Below are positions 17,643 to 27,208 of a stretch of 64,000 nt of DNA, one piece after another. Source of the DNA: an uncultured Emticicia sp. (lineage in GTDB: Bacteria > Bacteroidota > Bacteroidia > Cytophagales > Spirosomataceae); assembly GCF_937903345.1 (NCBI RefSeq), contig NZ_CALCZQ010000068.1, positions 12,157 through 76,156 of the forward strand. Direction: 5' to 3'. The translations under genes were made by a program, and so were the position numbers. How positions within the stretch are numbered: the stretch's first letter is position 1; each line of letters opens with the position of its first letter. The notes below the pieces were generated by a model. That model searched no databases, was not told where the DNA came from, and saw only the letters and a program-made list of their open reading frames with translations.

Positions 17643-17680
17643 AAAAAAATAGCGAAGGGCTTGCTCTTCGCTATTTTTTT
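17643..17680. terminator. Bidirectional intrinsic terminator
   Basis: A perfect 15-bp stem with A/T-rich base: AAAAAAATAGCGAAG (17643-17657) and its complement (17666-17680), 8-nt loop. A-run on one side and T-run on the other serve both converging genes. Confidence 0.85.
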
Positions 17681-19178
17681 AATTAAAACCTTCAATTTTA
17701 GCCTCAAAAACAGCCCCATTTTGAGTTGAAAATCCACTTTGTAAGAGGATATTTTTTTTTGCCGAAAATATAATTTGAGAGGTCGAACTGAGAACTTTTG
17801 CACTACTTGATATTATTTCAGAAGAAATAAAATTCTTGTTTCCGTATAACATATCTGTTTTTAGGATAAGGTTTTTTACACAATCATTATTTAAAAGCTT
17901 TACTATCCAAAAGTCATCATCGCCGTAGTGTTGAGTTACATCAATAAAGTTTTGAACAGGATGTGTATTTCCAACGAATAAAAAGTTATTATCAAAAGTA
18001 AGTATCAAATCATTTGGTTCTTCATGGCCTTCGCTTCCAAATTTTTTTTGCCAAATAATTTCGCCAATGATAGAGTCAAGCTTGATTATCCAAATATCTG
18101 CACTGCCTATATTATTGGTTGCTTGACCATCATTCGAGTATGCTTCTCCTACAACAACGTATTCGTTACTATTGCTTTCTATAATACCTCGTGCATATTC
18201 ATCACCACTGCCACCATAACAATGGTTCCATATTTTTTGATCCTGAGTAGAAACTTTCAGAATAAAAAAATCTCTTGCTCCATTTCCACTATGGTTTTCA
18301 ATGGCGTCAAAGTCAAAGGAATAGGTTTCTCCAATTATTACAAAATTGCCTTCATGATCTTCTGTGAAATTATTAATAAAATCATCTTTACTGCCTCCAA
18401 AGTTTTGTTGCCATTGTACCAGTCCTTCGTTATCAATTTTTAGCACTCAAACATCCTGTTCTCCATAATTATTACTCAAATCACCATTCATAGATGTGCT
18501 GTTTCCAATTGATATATAATCACCATTGCTACATTTTTTTATTGATTTACAGCTTTCGTTTCCGCTACCACCATAAGTTTTTTGCCAGATTTCATTGCCT
18601 TCTGGGTCGATTTTAATTAAAAGAAAGTCAGATAAACCATGATTGTTATATGGATATTGAGATTCTGTTGAACCTACAATCAGAAAATTTCCATCATCAG
18701 TTGTACAGACGGAATTACCTATGTCAATATTCACTCCGCCATAGCACTTTTCCCAAATAAGATTAGCAGATAAATCAACTTTTGCTACCCAGAAATCAAT
18801 TTGGTCGATATAATGCGTGATATCGCCATTATTTGATTGTGTATCGCCAATGCAAAGAATATTTCCATCTGAAGTTTTTATGATTTTTCTTAAATATTCA
18901 TTATTACTACCACCCAAAGACTTTTGCCAGATTATGTTTCCATCATTACTTAGCCGAACAATCCACCAATCATATCCCCCATGATTCATTGATAGATCAA
19001 AGTTGCTTGATTGAGAATGACCAGCTACAATATACCCTCCATCTTCTAATTCAATGATTGAAACAGCCTTATCATAGAAACTTCCTCCCAAAGATTTTTG
19101 CCAAAGGACACTCGGACTTTGTCCAAATGAGGTGTGAATAATAAATTGTACAAATAAATAGAGTACAATTCCCTTCAC
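17679..19178 (-). pseudogene. Secreted beta-propeller repeat protein interrupted by one in-frame TGA
   Basis: Two adjoining open frames in the same frame form one 500-codon gene split by TGA at 18449-18447. The first part (GTG at 19178) has a signal peptide ending in HTSFGQ and repeats of about 55 residues with the pattern D-x-W-x-x-K-x-D-x-x-G-x-x-x-W-x-x-x-x-GG (DWWIVRLSNDGNIIWQKSLGG; DFWVAKVDLSANLIWEKCYGG). At the break the sequence reads YGEQDV-stop-VLKIDNEGLVQWQQNFGG, so the stop occupies the conserved Trp slot: TGG has become TGA. The C-terminus (FISSEIISSSAKVL, LLQSGFSTQNGAVFEAKI) resembles the adhesin-like coil domain seen in Bacteroidota exoproteins. Apart from this stop the frame is intact, so the lesion is recent or a sequence error. 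Confidence 0.8.
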
Positions 19179-19358
19179 AACTTTAATTATTCAATTTTTA
19201 ACAACGGAAATGCTTTTTGTTTACTCAACTAGAATAATTCTTTATATCTTATTTAATGGAAAAATCCAATAAAATATGAAGTAGTAGAGGGATAAATTTT
19301 GCTGTTTTTTTTAGACGCAATAATAATAAATATGCTTAGATTTATATCATTTTTACCT

Positions 19359-19366
19359 TAATTTTG
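19359..19366 (+). promoter_or_regulatory. Candidate -7 box for the EVE gene
   Basis: TAATTTTG fits TAnnTTTG and lies 52 nt before the start codon at 19419. The -33 element is weak. Confidence 0.35.
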
Positions 19367-19418
19367 CAGGGTAATTGTTAAAATTGAGAAAAATTAATTA
19401 TAATCTAATCATCAACCA

Positions 19419-19829
19419 ATGAATTTCTGGCTCGTAAAATCAGAACCTTTCAAATATTCTTGGGACGACTTCGTTAGTCAAGGCGTAGGCACTTGGGACG
19501 GCGTTAGAAACTATCAGGCTCGAAATAATCTAGCTGCTATGAAACTTGACGACTTGGTTTTGTTTTATCATTCGAACGAAGGAGTTGAGGTAGTCGGTAT
19601 TGCAAAAATTGTAAAAGAGGCCTATCCAGATCCTACCACTGATGATGCTCGATGGGTTGTTGTTAATTTAGCTCCCGTTGAAAAATTACCAAAGAGTGTA
19701 ACATTAAAAGTCATTAAAGCCGATGAACGCTTGAAAGATGTATCGTTGATTCGTCAGTCTCGTCTCTCTGTTCAGCAACTTAAAAAAGAAGAGTTTGACA
19801 TCATTGTTTCAAAAGGATATGAAAATTAA
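19419..19829 (+). CDS. EVE-domain (PUA-like) protein
   Basis: The 136-residue single-domain protein opens with the EVE signature MNFWLVKSEPFKYSWDDF, then GTWDGVRNYQARNNLAAMKLDDLVLFYHS, a Gly-Ile-Ala-Lys-Ile-Val strand and DARWVVVNLAP, ending SRLSVQQLKKEEFDII. EVE domains, related to PUA and YTH folds, bind modified bases in DNA or RNA; the human homologue is THYN1. The length equals a complete domain. It overlaps the following secreted-protein gene by 11 nt. No restriction or McrBC partner is next to it, so a housekeeping role is more likely than defence. Confidence 0.92.
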   Translation: MNFWLVKSEPFKYSWDDFVSQGVGTWDGVRNYQARNNLAAMKLDDLVLFYHSNEGVEVVGIAKIVKEAYPDPTTDDARWVVVNLAPVEKLPKSVTLKVIKADERLKDVSLIRQSRLSVQQLKKEEFDIIVSKGYEN

Positions 19830-21420
19830 CACATTAAAAAAGAAGTTATTAAGTTTAAATTTTATCATAATATTAATCATTAGCTTATTTGATGCTAATG
19901 CACAAAGTGTGGAGCGGGTAGAAATACCCACACGTGGTGATGACCAAGGTTTTCAGGTGATTACACTTGGTGAAGAAGGCGTTTTGCTCTTAACTAAAAT
20001 AGGAAAAATAAACTTTAACATTACCAAATTAGATAATCAACTTCATCAAAGCTGGTCAAAAAATGGTGAACTAGAAGAAAATCAATCAATGGTCGATTTT
20101 TATCGAGATGGCCGTGACGTTTATTTTCTATTTAGTAAATACAATTCAGACCTATACCAAATTATAAAAGTTTCGACTGGAATTGGAATTATTCAAAAGT
20201 TTTTCTTTGAAAATATTCGTCGTTTTGAAATTTCTGAATTCAAAGTTTTCAACGAAGTTGCTTATTTAGCAGGTATGGTAAAAGAAGAGCCAGTTTTGAT
20301 GAGTGTCAATTTTAATAAAATGCAACCACGTATTTTAGCGGGTGGAATTAAAGGCACAGCCAGTATTTCGTCGCTTGATTATGACAATATCAATGATTTG
20401 CTTATTGTTTCGTATTCTGTTAAAAAAGGTCGCTCAAGCTATATGGCCGTCAAACGGATAAATCCTAATGGGAAAATTGTTGAACAATTGACTGTCGAAC
20501 CAGAAGAAGATTACGGATTGTTGACAGGTAAACTATTTTCATTGAATGATGGAACTCAATTGATGATTGGCAACTATGGTTTTAAAGGATATCAATCAAA
20601 TGGTGGACCGATGTCCCAAGGATTATATATCAGCAAAGTAGATGGAGAAACTCCAGAATACTTGAAAATGCACAGTTTTACCGATTTTAAAAACTTTTTC
20701 AAATTTTTGCCAACTAAACAACAAGAAAAAATTGAAAAAAAAATCAAAAAGAAAAAAGGCAAAGGCGATGATTTAAAACTTAATTATAGGGTCTTAGTTC
20801 ATGAAATTATCAAAAAAGATAATCAATATGTTTTAGTTGCAGAGGTTTTTTATCCAGAATTTAGAAATTATAATAACTACGGCTCGCCATTTTATGGAAG
20901 TGCATTTGGATCGCCTTTTGGGTTAGGTTATAATTCATTAAATGCGATGCGTTTTTCTCGTTATTATGGGCTAAATTCATGGGCATGGAATCCGTGGATG
21001 TATTCAAATTATAGTAATAATAACCAACAATTTGATGGTTTTAAATACACTCATGCTATCATTGCCGGATTTGATTTAGATGGAAAACTTGTTTGGGATA
21101 ATAGTTTTAGTTTCGATAATGTAAAAAGTATGGAGCTAAAAGAGAAAGTTAAAATTCGTTATGAAGGCGATGAAATTTCCTTGGTTTATAGCAATAAAGG
21201 AAAACTCGCCACTAAAATAGTAAGAGGAAATGAGGTAATAGAAGGTATCAAAACGATTGATATTGACACTCAAAAAGAAGGTGATAAAGTAAGAGATACC
21301 GCTACAGATGAAATTGAATATTGGTATCAAAATTATTATTTAGCTTGGGGCTATCAACGAATAGTAAATCGAAACGAAGGAAGTAGAAGGGTCTTTTATT
21401 TAAATAAAATTGCATTTTAA
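19819..21420 (+). CDS. Secreted or periplasmic protein of unknown function
   Basis: The start at 19819 gives 533 residues with a signal peptide (MKINTLKKKLLSLNFIIILIISLFDANAQ); an earlier ATG at 19795 adds eight residues ahead of it. The body has propeller-like strands (VITLGEEGVLLLTKIGK, SISSLDYDNINDLLIVSYSV, GDEISLVYSNKGKLATKIV). Near residues 345-395 there is an aromatic, Gly/Asn-rich low-complexity stretch (YNNYGSPFYGSAFGSPFGLG and SRYYGLNSWAWNPWMYSNYS). A Lys-rich segment KIEKKIKKKKGKGDD precedes it. No family is recognised. The 11-nt overlap with the EVE gene implies translational coupling, although the two products would work in different compartments. Confidence 0.75.
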   Translation: MKINTLKKKLLSLNFIIILIISLFDANAQSVERVEIPTRGDDQGFQVITLGEEGVLLLTKIGKINFNITKLDNQLHQSWSKNGELEENQSMVDFYRDGRDVYFLFSKYNSDLYQIIKVSTGIGIIQKFFFENIRRFEISEFKVFNEVAYLAGMVKEEPVLMSVNFNKMQPRILAGGIKGTASISSLDYDNINDLLIVSYSVKKGRSSYMAVKRINPNGKIVEQLTVEPEEDYGLLTGKLFSLNDGTQLMIGNYGFKGYQSNGGPMSQGLYISKVDGETPEYLKMHSFTDFKNFFKFLPTKQQEKIEKKIKKKKGKGDDLKLNYRVLVHEIIKKDNQYVLVAEVFYPEFRNYNNYGSPFYGSAFGSPFGLGYNSLNAMRFSRYYGLNSWAWNPWMYSNYSNNNQQFDGFKYTHAIIAGFDLDGKLVWDNSFSFDNVKSMELKEKVKIRYEGDEISLVYSNKGKLATKIVRGNEVIEGIKTIDIDTQKEGDKVRDTATDEIEYWYQNYYLAWGYQRIVNRNEGSRRVFYLNKIAF

Positions 21421-21434
21421 AATATAAAATTCTT

Positions 21435-21473
21435 TATGCCACACCATTCTTAAATAGTTGTGGCATATTTTTA
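21435..21473 (+). terminator. Intrinsic terminator
   Basis: TATGCCACA (21435-21443) pairs with TGTGGCATA (21459-21467) and is followed by a T-rich tract, 15 nt after the preceding stop codon. Confidence 0.75.
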
Positions 21474-21858
21474 ATCTTAAAACGCGAGGTTCTTCTTCCT
21501 ATTAAAAAATAATTTTTCTTATTAATGTTATAGCTTTACACTCATTAAAATCCCAATAATTAAATGAGGGTAATCCTGCTACAGTCCTTTCAAAAATTGT
21601 GGAGATAGAAGTAAGTGGTAAGCCAACCTAGCAAAAGCAATCTCGTTGGGAAAAGAAGGTCTTTTATTGGCTGTAAAAAAAATAGTAACAAAGCTCTGAT
21701 TATAAAATTTGATACTTTCTTAAAAAGCGTGTGGGAAAATTGGGTTTTTGGGGATATTGAACAAAAACTAGGCAGGTTAAATTAAGTTATAAATTTTTTA
21801 ATAGTTTTGCTGCAAATTTTCATTTACATGGAAATTTTCCTGTACATCATGCATCAAT

Positions 21859-22227
21859 ATGAAACAGACCTCTTCTGAACTTGATAATGTTTTAGCCATA
21901 CAAAATCAACTTTCTGTGGCAATTTTTAACTTAGGGAATTTGATTGAAACAAATCTTTTAAACTTTATATAAAACAAAATTTACAAACTTTCTACTGAAA
22001 TTAGTGAATCAGAAAACAATCAATGCATTGCCAAATACTAAAATTCAAAAAATTGGTATGGAATTTATTTCATTGCTGATGGAAGTCGTGTTAATTTTGA
22101 GATAATAAAAGTAGTGTCTGTCTCGAAAGAAAAACCTTCAAGACCCCAAAAAAGGCAGTGTCTAATTCCAGAAACCAACATAAAGAAAATTTTCTATCTA
22201 TCGAAATTGCTAAATTCTTCCTTTTAG
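21859..22227 (+). pseudogene. Decayed small ORF with two internal stops (tentative)
   Basis: One frame from ATG 21859 to TAG 22225-22227 (123 codons) reads as protein-like sequence interrupted by TAA at 21970 and 22039: MKQTSSELDNVLAIQNQLSV leads into IFNLGNLIETNLLNFI, then KIYKLSTEISESENNQCIAKY, then NWYGIYFIADGSRVNFEIIK. Composition is unlike the poly-A/T spacers around it. No family is recognised. The whole 840-nt gap 21421-22260 looks like gene debris; upstream of 21859 I find no readable frame. Confidence 0.35.
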
Positions 22228-22260
22228 ATAAATTTATAAACATTTATAAACAGCATTGTT

Positions 22261-23172
22261 TTGTATAATTTACTTACACCAAATATCAGCTCTTATGAGT
22301 TAATCGACTCTGGAAACTGTGAGAAACTCGAACGCTTCGGCGATTTTATTTTAGCAAGACCTGAACCTCAAGCAATTTGGGATAAGTCACTTTCCGATGA
22401 AGTTTGGCAACAAAAAGCATCTGCTATTTTCAAGAAAACTAAAGGTCGTGACCAACTAAGCCCAGAGGAACGTGGCGAGTGGCATAATATCAAAAAAATG
22501 CCTGAGAAGTGGTATATGGACTATCTACAGGGTAAATCTAAACTTAAATTTAAATTATCATTATCATCTTTCAAACATGTCGGTATTTTTCCTGAACAAG
22601 CAGCTAATTGGGAATTTATCGAAAATAAGTTATCATTGATGAAAAGTGGTCATTCAGCTATTCAAATCCCAAAAGTGCTAAATTTGTTTGCATATACTGG
22701 CGGAGCATCATTGATTTCAAAAGCCAATGGAGCTGATATCACTCATGTCGATTCGGTAAAACAGGTAATTTCTTGGTCTAGAGAAAACATGGAGGCAAGT
22801 GGGTTGTCGGATATTCGCTGGGTAATTGAAGATGCACTGAAATTTGTAAAGAGAGAGGTAAAACGTGGAAAAAAATATAATGGAATCATTCTCGACCCTC
22901 CCGCTTATGGACGTGGGCCTGAAGGTGAAAAATGGATTTTGGAAGAGGGTTTGAATGAATTATTGAAAAATTGCTTGAAACTTCTTGATGAAAATCATTG
23001 TTTTTTTATTCTAAATCTTTATTCGATGGGTTTTTCGGCTGTTATTGCAGAAACTATCATCCAGCAAAATTACCCAAATGTTCAAAACGCTGAAATGGGA
23101 GAGTTGGTATTAAAAGACAACTACAATAAGAAATTGCCCTTGGGTGTTTTTTTTCGTTTTTCTTCAGTGTGA
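22261..23172 (+). CDS. Class I SAM-dependent methyltransferase (RlmI/RlmK-like C-terminal domain)
   Basis: The 303-residue protein has an N-terminal strand region (ELIDSGNCEKLERFGDFILARPEPQAIW) and a Rossmann methyltransferase domain: VLNLFAYTGGASL (motif I, about residue 140), DITHVDSVKQVISWSREN (motif II) and the catalytic-type motif IILDPPAYGRGP. DPPxYG motifs occur in large-subunit rRNA methyltransferases such as RlmI and RlmK/L, so an rRNA or tRNA base is the likely target. The frame opens with TTG at 22261; no ATG lies near the conserved N-terminus, so TTG is the likely start. It stands alone between two long gaps. Confidence 0.85.
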   Translation: MYNLLTPNISSYELIDSGNCEKLERFGDFILARPEPQAIWDKSLSDEVWQQKASAIFKKTKGRDQLSPEERGEWHNIKKMPEKWYMDYLQGKSKLKFKLSLSSFKHVGIFPEQAANWEFIENKLSLMKSGHSAIQIPKVLNLFAYTGGASLISKANGADITHVDSVKQVISWSRENMEASGLSDIRWVIEDALKFVKREVKRGKKYNGIILDPPAYGRGPEGEKWILEEGLNELLKNCLKLLDENHCFFILNLYSMGFSAVIAETIIQQNYPNVQNAEMGELVLKDNYNKKLPLGVFFRFSSV

Positions 23173-23830
23173 GTATTACTGTAATAGAAAAATTATTTCT
23201 CATATTTTCTTAATTCTAATTTGTAAATACAATATATAGTTAACCTTTGTAACAACTCAATCGCCTTTTTATCATTCCTTTTTAAAGAGATATAAAAGCC
23301 TTGAGATTAACCAATATTTTAAAACTCATTTGAAAATATTTGATGTATTTATTATGTGGATGTTCGATCTAGTGATGTCTGCCACTCAAGAAACGAGTTA
23401 TCGTATTTAAGTTGTAATCAAGATTATATAAATAACATTTTTAAATTAAATCCCTTTTACATTTTAATAAGAAATGTAAAAAACTGATCATCAAGTTTTG
23501 CATTTATTGTAAAAAGCTTTTCCAAAGGTATTTTGTCTCTTTTAAGACATAAAATCACTAAATTAAAATACAGGTTAACTTTATGTTTGATTTTCTACAA
23601 TTAATGAACTTACTCAATAATTGAAAAATTGACTTTGATTTTAATTAAGTTGTTGATTATCAATGGTTTTAAATGATAAAATAATATATAAAACGCTAAA
23701 TTCATAAGTATGAATTCATATCTCTCAACTTTTCATTTTATTTGTGAGAAAAAATTCGGATTTTTGTAAAAAAATATCTCACAATTAAGCGATTTTTGAA
23801 TTGCTATGACCCAATTGTCAGTAAAATCGG
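23173..23830. other. Long AT-rich gap without a readable gene
   Basis: This 658-nt stretch has no convincing ORF or RNA gene on either strand. It holds one AT-only hairpin, TTTTACATTT (23455-23464) with its complement at 23472-23481. Together with the debris before the methyltransferase gene it suggests that gene sits in a region of past deletion or decay. Confidence 0.4.
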
Positions 23831-25060
23831 ATGTCTAATAATCAAAAAATATACCTATTTATCGCACTTTCAGCACTCTTGTACGCCTGTGGACAAGACA
23901 ATCGTGAGCGTTCGAAAATCCCTCCAACACCATTCCAAACAGAAAGTATTCAAAATACTGCCTCGCTTGAAGCCCTAACTGATGCTATCAGAAGGAACCC
24001 AAGTTTAGCCGAAAACTATTATAAACGTGCGATAGTTTTAAATAAAATGGGTGAGTCACAAAAAGCACTTGAAGATATAAATCGTGCCGATCGTCTTAAA
24101 CAAAATACAGGAAAATATTTATTTGTAAAAGCCTTGATTTTGCGGGATATGAAACAAAATCGTGAAGCCTTTGCTTTCGCTCAAAGTGCTGAAATATTGA
24201 ATGTTGATACCCCTGAACTTTATACATTACTTGGTGATTTGTCACAACAACGCAACGACCTTAAAAATGCTGAACAATATTTAGCAAAATCTTTGCAATT
24301 GGCACCCTTTGACGGCGAAACTTTCTTTTATCAAGGTACATTGGCTGCCCGTAAAGGGGATACGCTAACCGCCCTATTGAAAATGAATAGAGCAATTGAA
24401 ATGAAGCCTTCTCTCAAATTGGCTTATTCTTCTCTGACAGAAGTGCTTAGAAATAGGGCCTTATACGATTCAGCTTTGGCAGTTAATAATTCAGCTTTAG
24501 TACAATTTCCTAAAAATTCTGAGTTTTTGGTAGATAGGGGTTTGGTTTTTAATAAATTTGGTCGCCTAGACTCAGCACTTATCTATTTTAATAAAGCAAT
24601 TAAAATGGATGAAAAGAGAAGTGATGCAATTCTTTATTCAGCTTCAATATATTTCCGTAGAAAAAATTATGATAAAGCATTGAAATTATATGAGAAGGTT
24701 TTAGACGCTAATCCTGAAACACCAAAAATTAATTATTCGATTGCCTTAACTCTTGAACAACTCGGTTTATTGACTAAAGCAGAAGAATTTTTAAAAGCTC
24801 AGGTTGAAAAAGATCCCAATGACACACAAACAATAATCGCTCTAAATAGAGTTTCTGGAGAAGTAAATTCGGCATTGGGTGTTTATACGGCACCAATTCC
24901 GATTCCGGTAAAAAAAGCTCCAATTGCGGTGTCTAAAGCAAAATCAGTTGTTGATGAACCCAAAAGACTTTTAGATACGGCAAGAATTAGAGTAAATATT
25001 ATAACACCCAAAAAGAAGGTAAATATCAAAACGGATACTTCACGACGCTTAAAATTTTGA
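23831..25060 (+). CDS. TPR-repeat lipoprotein
   Basis: The 409-residue protein has a lipoprotein signal (IYLFIALSALLYAC, lipobox LYAC at residues 17-20), so it is probably anchored in an outer or inner membrane leaflet facing the periplasm. From about residue 45 to 345 it is built of roughly eight to nine tetratricopeptide repeats (AENYYKRAIVLNKMGESQKA; DTPELYTLLGDLSQQRNDLK; DAILYSASIYFRRKNYDKAL). A Pro/Lys/Val-rich tail with KKAPIAVSKAKSVV and a basic end (SRRLKF) follows. TPR proteins of this type scaffold envelope complexes; the partner is unknown. It lies 101 nt upstream of thrS on the same strand. Confidence 0.88.
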   Translation: MSNNQKIYLFIALSALLYACGQDNRERSKIPPTPFQTESIQNTASLEALTDAIRRNPSLAENYYKRAIVLNKMGESQKALEDINRADRLKQNTGKYLFVKALILRDMKQNREAFAFAQSAEILNVDTPELYTLLGDLSQQRNDLKNAEQYLAKSLQLAPFDGETFFYQGTLAARKGDTLTALLKMNRAIEMKPSLKLAYSSLTEVLRNRALYDSALAVNNSALVQFPKNSEFLVDRGLVFNKFGRLDSALIYFNKAIKMDEKRSDAILYSASIYFRRKNYDKALKLYEKVLDANPETPKINYSIALTLEQLGLLTKAEEFLKAQVEKDPNDTQTIIALNRVSGEVNSALGVYTAPIPIPVKKAPIAVSKAKSVVDEPKRLLDTARIRVNIITPKKKVNIKTDTSRRLKF

Positions 25061-25161
25061 TTTTGCATATAATCTATTTAATCGAAAACCATCTAAAGCT
25101 CAATACATTAACATCATTGAAATATAAATGTGGCTTGCTACTTAATTGTTGATAAATTTAT

Positions 25162-27108
25162 ATGATTAAAATTACATTACCCGACGGAAGCGTAAGAGAT
25201 TATCCAAAAGGAATTTCGAGTTATGAAATCGCCCTTTCGATTAGTGAAGGGCTTGCAAGAAATGTATTAGCTGCCAAAGTAAATGGGATAGTACAAGATG
25301 CCAATTTGCCATTAGAAACTGATGCTAAATTACAACTTTTGACTTGGAATGATGCTGACGGCAAATCAACATTTTGGCACTCCTCGGCTCACTTAATGGC
25401 TGAGGCCTTAGAAACTTTATATCCAAAAGTGAAGTTTTGGGTTGGTCCACCTCTTGAAAATGGTTTTTATTATGATGTAGATACCTGTGGCGAAACCATC
25501 TCGAGTGAGGATTTTAAGAAAATTGAAGATAAAATGTTGGAATTGGCTCGTCTGAAAAATGATTTTATCAGAATTCCGATGGCTAAAGCCGATGCTATAA
25601 AATATTTTGAAGAAAAAGGCGATGATTATAAATTAGATTTACTTTCAGGTTTGGAAGATGGTTCTATTACATTTTATACGCAAGGAAATTTCACTGATTT
25701 ATGCCGTGGTCCGCACATTCCTAATACTGGCTTTATCAAAGCTGCTAAAATTATGAATGTGGCGGGTGCCTACTTTAAAGGCGACCAAAATAATAAAATG
25801 TTAACTCGCATTTATGGAGTTACGTTTCCAAAACAAAAAGAGTTAGAAGATTATATAATACTTTTGGAGGAGGCCAAACGTCGTGACCATCGTAAATTGG
25901 GTCAAGAACTTGACTTGTTTACGTTTTCGGAGAAAGTAGGAAAGGGTTTGCCATTATGGTTGCCAAAAGGAGCAATGTTACGGGAGCGTTTGGAGAATTT
26001 CTTGCGTAAGGCACAGGTTAAAGCTGGTTATCAACAAGTTGTTACGCCTCATATTGGTAGCAAACAATTATATCTAACGTCTGGTCACTGGGAAAAATAT
26101 GGAAAAGATTCATTCCAGCCTATTACAACACCTGAGGAAGGAGAAGAGTTTTTGTTGAAACCAATGAATTGCCCGCATCATTGTGAAATTTTTCGTGCCA
26201 GACCGCGGAGTTATCGAGAATTGCCTTTAAGATTGGCTGAATTTGGGACTGTTTATCGTTATGAGCAAAGTGGAGAATTACATGGCTTAACCCGTGTAAG
26301 AGGATTTACTCAAGATGATGCACATATTTTCTGTACTGACGACCAAGTAGAGTCTGAATTCAAAAAAGTAATTGATTTGGTTCTTTATGTTTTTAAATCC
26401 CTTGGTTTTGAAGATTTTTCTGCACAGGTTTCCTTGCGTGACCCTGAAAATAAAACAAAATATTTTGGCTCGGATGAGTCGTGGGATAAAGCCGAAAATG
26501 CCATTCGTCGTGCAGCAGCCGAAAAAGGACTTAAAACTATTGAAGAAGTAGGCGAAGCTGCTTTTTATGGGCCAAAGCTTGACTTCATGGTAAAAGATGC
26601 TTTGGGTCGTAAATGGCAATTGGGAACTATTCAAGTTGATTATCAATTGCCACAAAGATTTGAATTGGAATATGTTGGCTCTGATAACCAAAAACACCGC
26701 CCAGTAATGATTCACCGTGCTCCATTTGGCTCGATGGAACGTTTCATTGCAATTTTGATTGAAACAACCGCTGGCAATTTTCCACTGTGGTTATCACCTG
26801 ATCAAATAGCTATTTTACCTATTTCAGAAAAATACGAAGACTACGCTAATGAAGTATTCTTGACTTTGCAAGAAGAAGATATTAGAGGCTACGTTGACCA
26901 TCGTGATGAAAAAATTGGTCGTAAAATCCGTGACGCTGAGGTAAATAAATTGCCATTGATGTTAATCGTTGGTGAAAAAGAAGCAGAAGACGGTAAAGTT
27001 TCTGTTAGAAGAAAAGGCGAGGGTGATTTAGGCTCTATGACAATAGAAGAATTTATTGTTTATGCAAAAGCTGAAATATACAAAAATATACCTCAGTTTA
27101 AGGTATAA
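25162..27108 (+). CDS. thrS: Threonyl-tRNA synthetase
   Basis: The 648-residue protein has the full bacterial architecture: a TGS domain (MIKITLPDGSVRDYPKGISS), the editing domain with HSSAHLMAEAL and DLCRGPHIPNTG (zinc-type editing site), the class II catalytic core with LKPMNCPHHCEIF (motif 2 region, zinc Cys) and RVRGFTQDDAHIFC, motif 3 at HRAPFGSMERF, and the C-terminal anticodon-binding domain. It charges tRNA-Thr in the cytosol. It precedes infC as in many bacteria. No T-box or other leader is visible in the 101 nt upstream. Confidence 0.98.
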   Translation: MIKITLPDGSVRDYPKGISSYEIALSISEGLARNVLAAKVNGIVQDANLPLETDAKLQLLTWNDADGKSTFWHSSAHLMAEALETLYPKVKFWVGPPLENGFYYDVDTCGETISSEDFKKIEDKMLELARLKNDFIRIPMAKADAIKYFEEKGDDYKLDLLSGLEDGSITFYTQGNFTDLCRGPHIPNTGFIKAAKIMNVAGAYFKGDQNNKMLTRIYGVTFPKQKELEDYIILLEEAKRRDHRKLGQELDLFTFSEKVGKGLPLWLPKGAMLRERLENFLRKAQVKAGYQQVVTPHIGSKQLYLTSGHWEKYGKDSFQPITTPEEGEEFLLKPMNCPHHCEIFRARPRSYRELPLRLAEFGTVYRYEQSGELHGLTRVRGFTQDDAHIFCTDDQVESEFKKVIDLVLYVFKSLGFEDFSAQVSLRDPENKTKYFGSDESWDKAENAIRRAAAEKGLKTIEEVGEAAFYGPKLDFMVKDALGRKWQLGTIQVDYQLPQRFELEYVGSDNQKHRPVMIHRAPFGSMERFIAILIETTAGNFPLWLSPDQIAILPISEKYEDYANEVFLTLQEEDIRGYVDHRDEKIGRKIRDAEVNKLPLMLIVGEKEAEDGKVSVRRKGEGDLGSMTIEEFIVYAKAEIYKNIPQFKV

Positions 27109-27142
27109 TCCTCTCGGTTTTTTAATATTTGAATCAATAATA

Positions 27143-27173
27143 TTTGTTTTATACAAATTAGTTAGTACTTTCG
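27143..27173 (+). promoter_or_regulatory. Candidate promoter for infC
   Basis: TTTG (27143-27146), 19-nt spacer, TACTTTCG (27166-27173), one base off the TAnnTTTG consensus. It lies in the 100-nt thrS-infC gap and would allow infC expression apart from thrS. Confidence 0.4.
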
Positions 27174-27208
27174 TAAAAATCAATTTTTAGTAACCTTAAA
27201 ATCGTTAA

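Noticed and set aside
18447..18449. The in-frame TGA as a selenocysteine or recoded codon
   Set aside because: The slot is a Trp in every neighbouring repeat, no stem-loop typical of selenocysteine insertion is visible just after it, and other genes in the window use TGA as a normal stop.
19419..19829. EVE-domain gene as part of a defence island
   Set aside because: No McrBC, restriction, helicase or other defence genes are close; the neighbours are secreted-protein genes.
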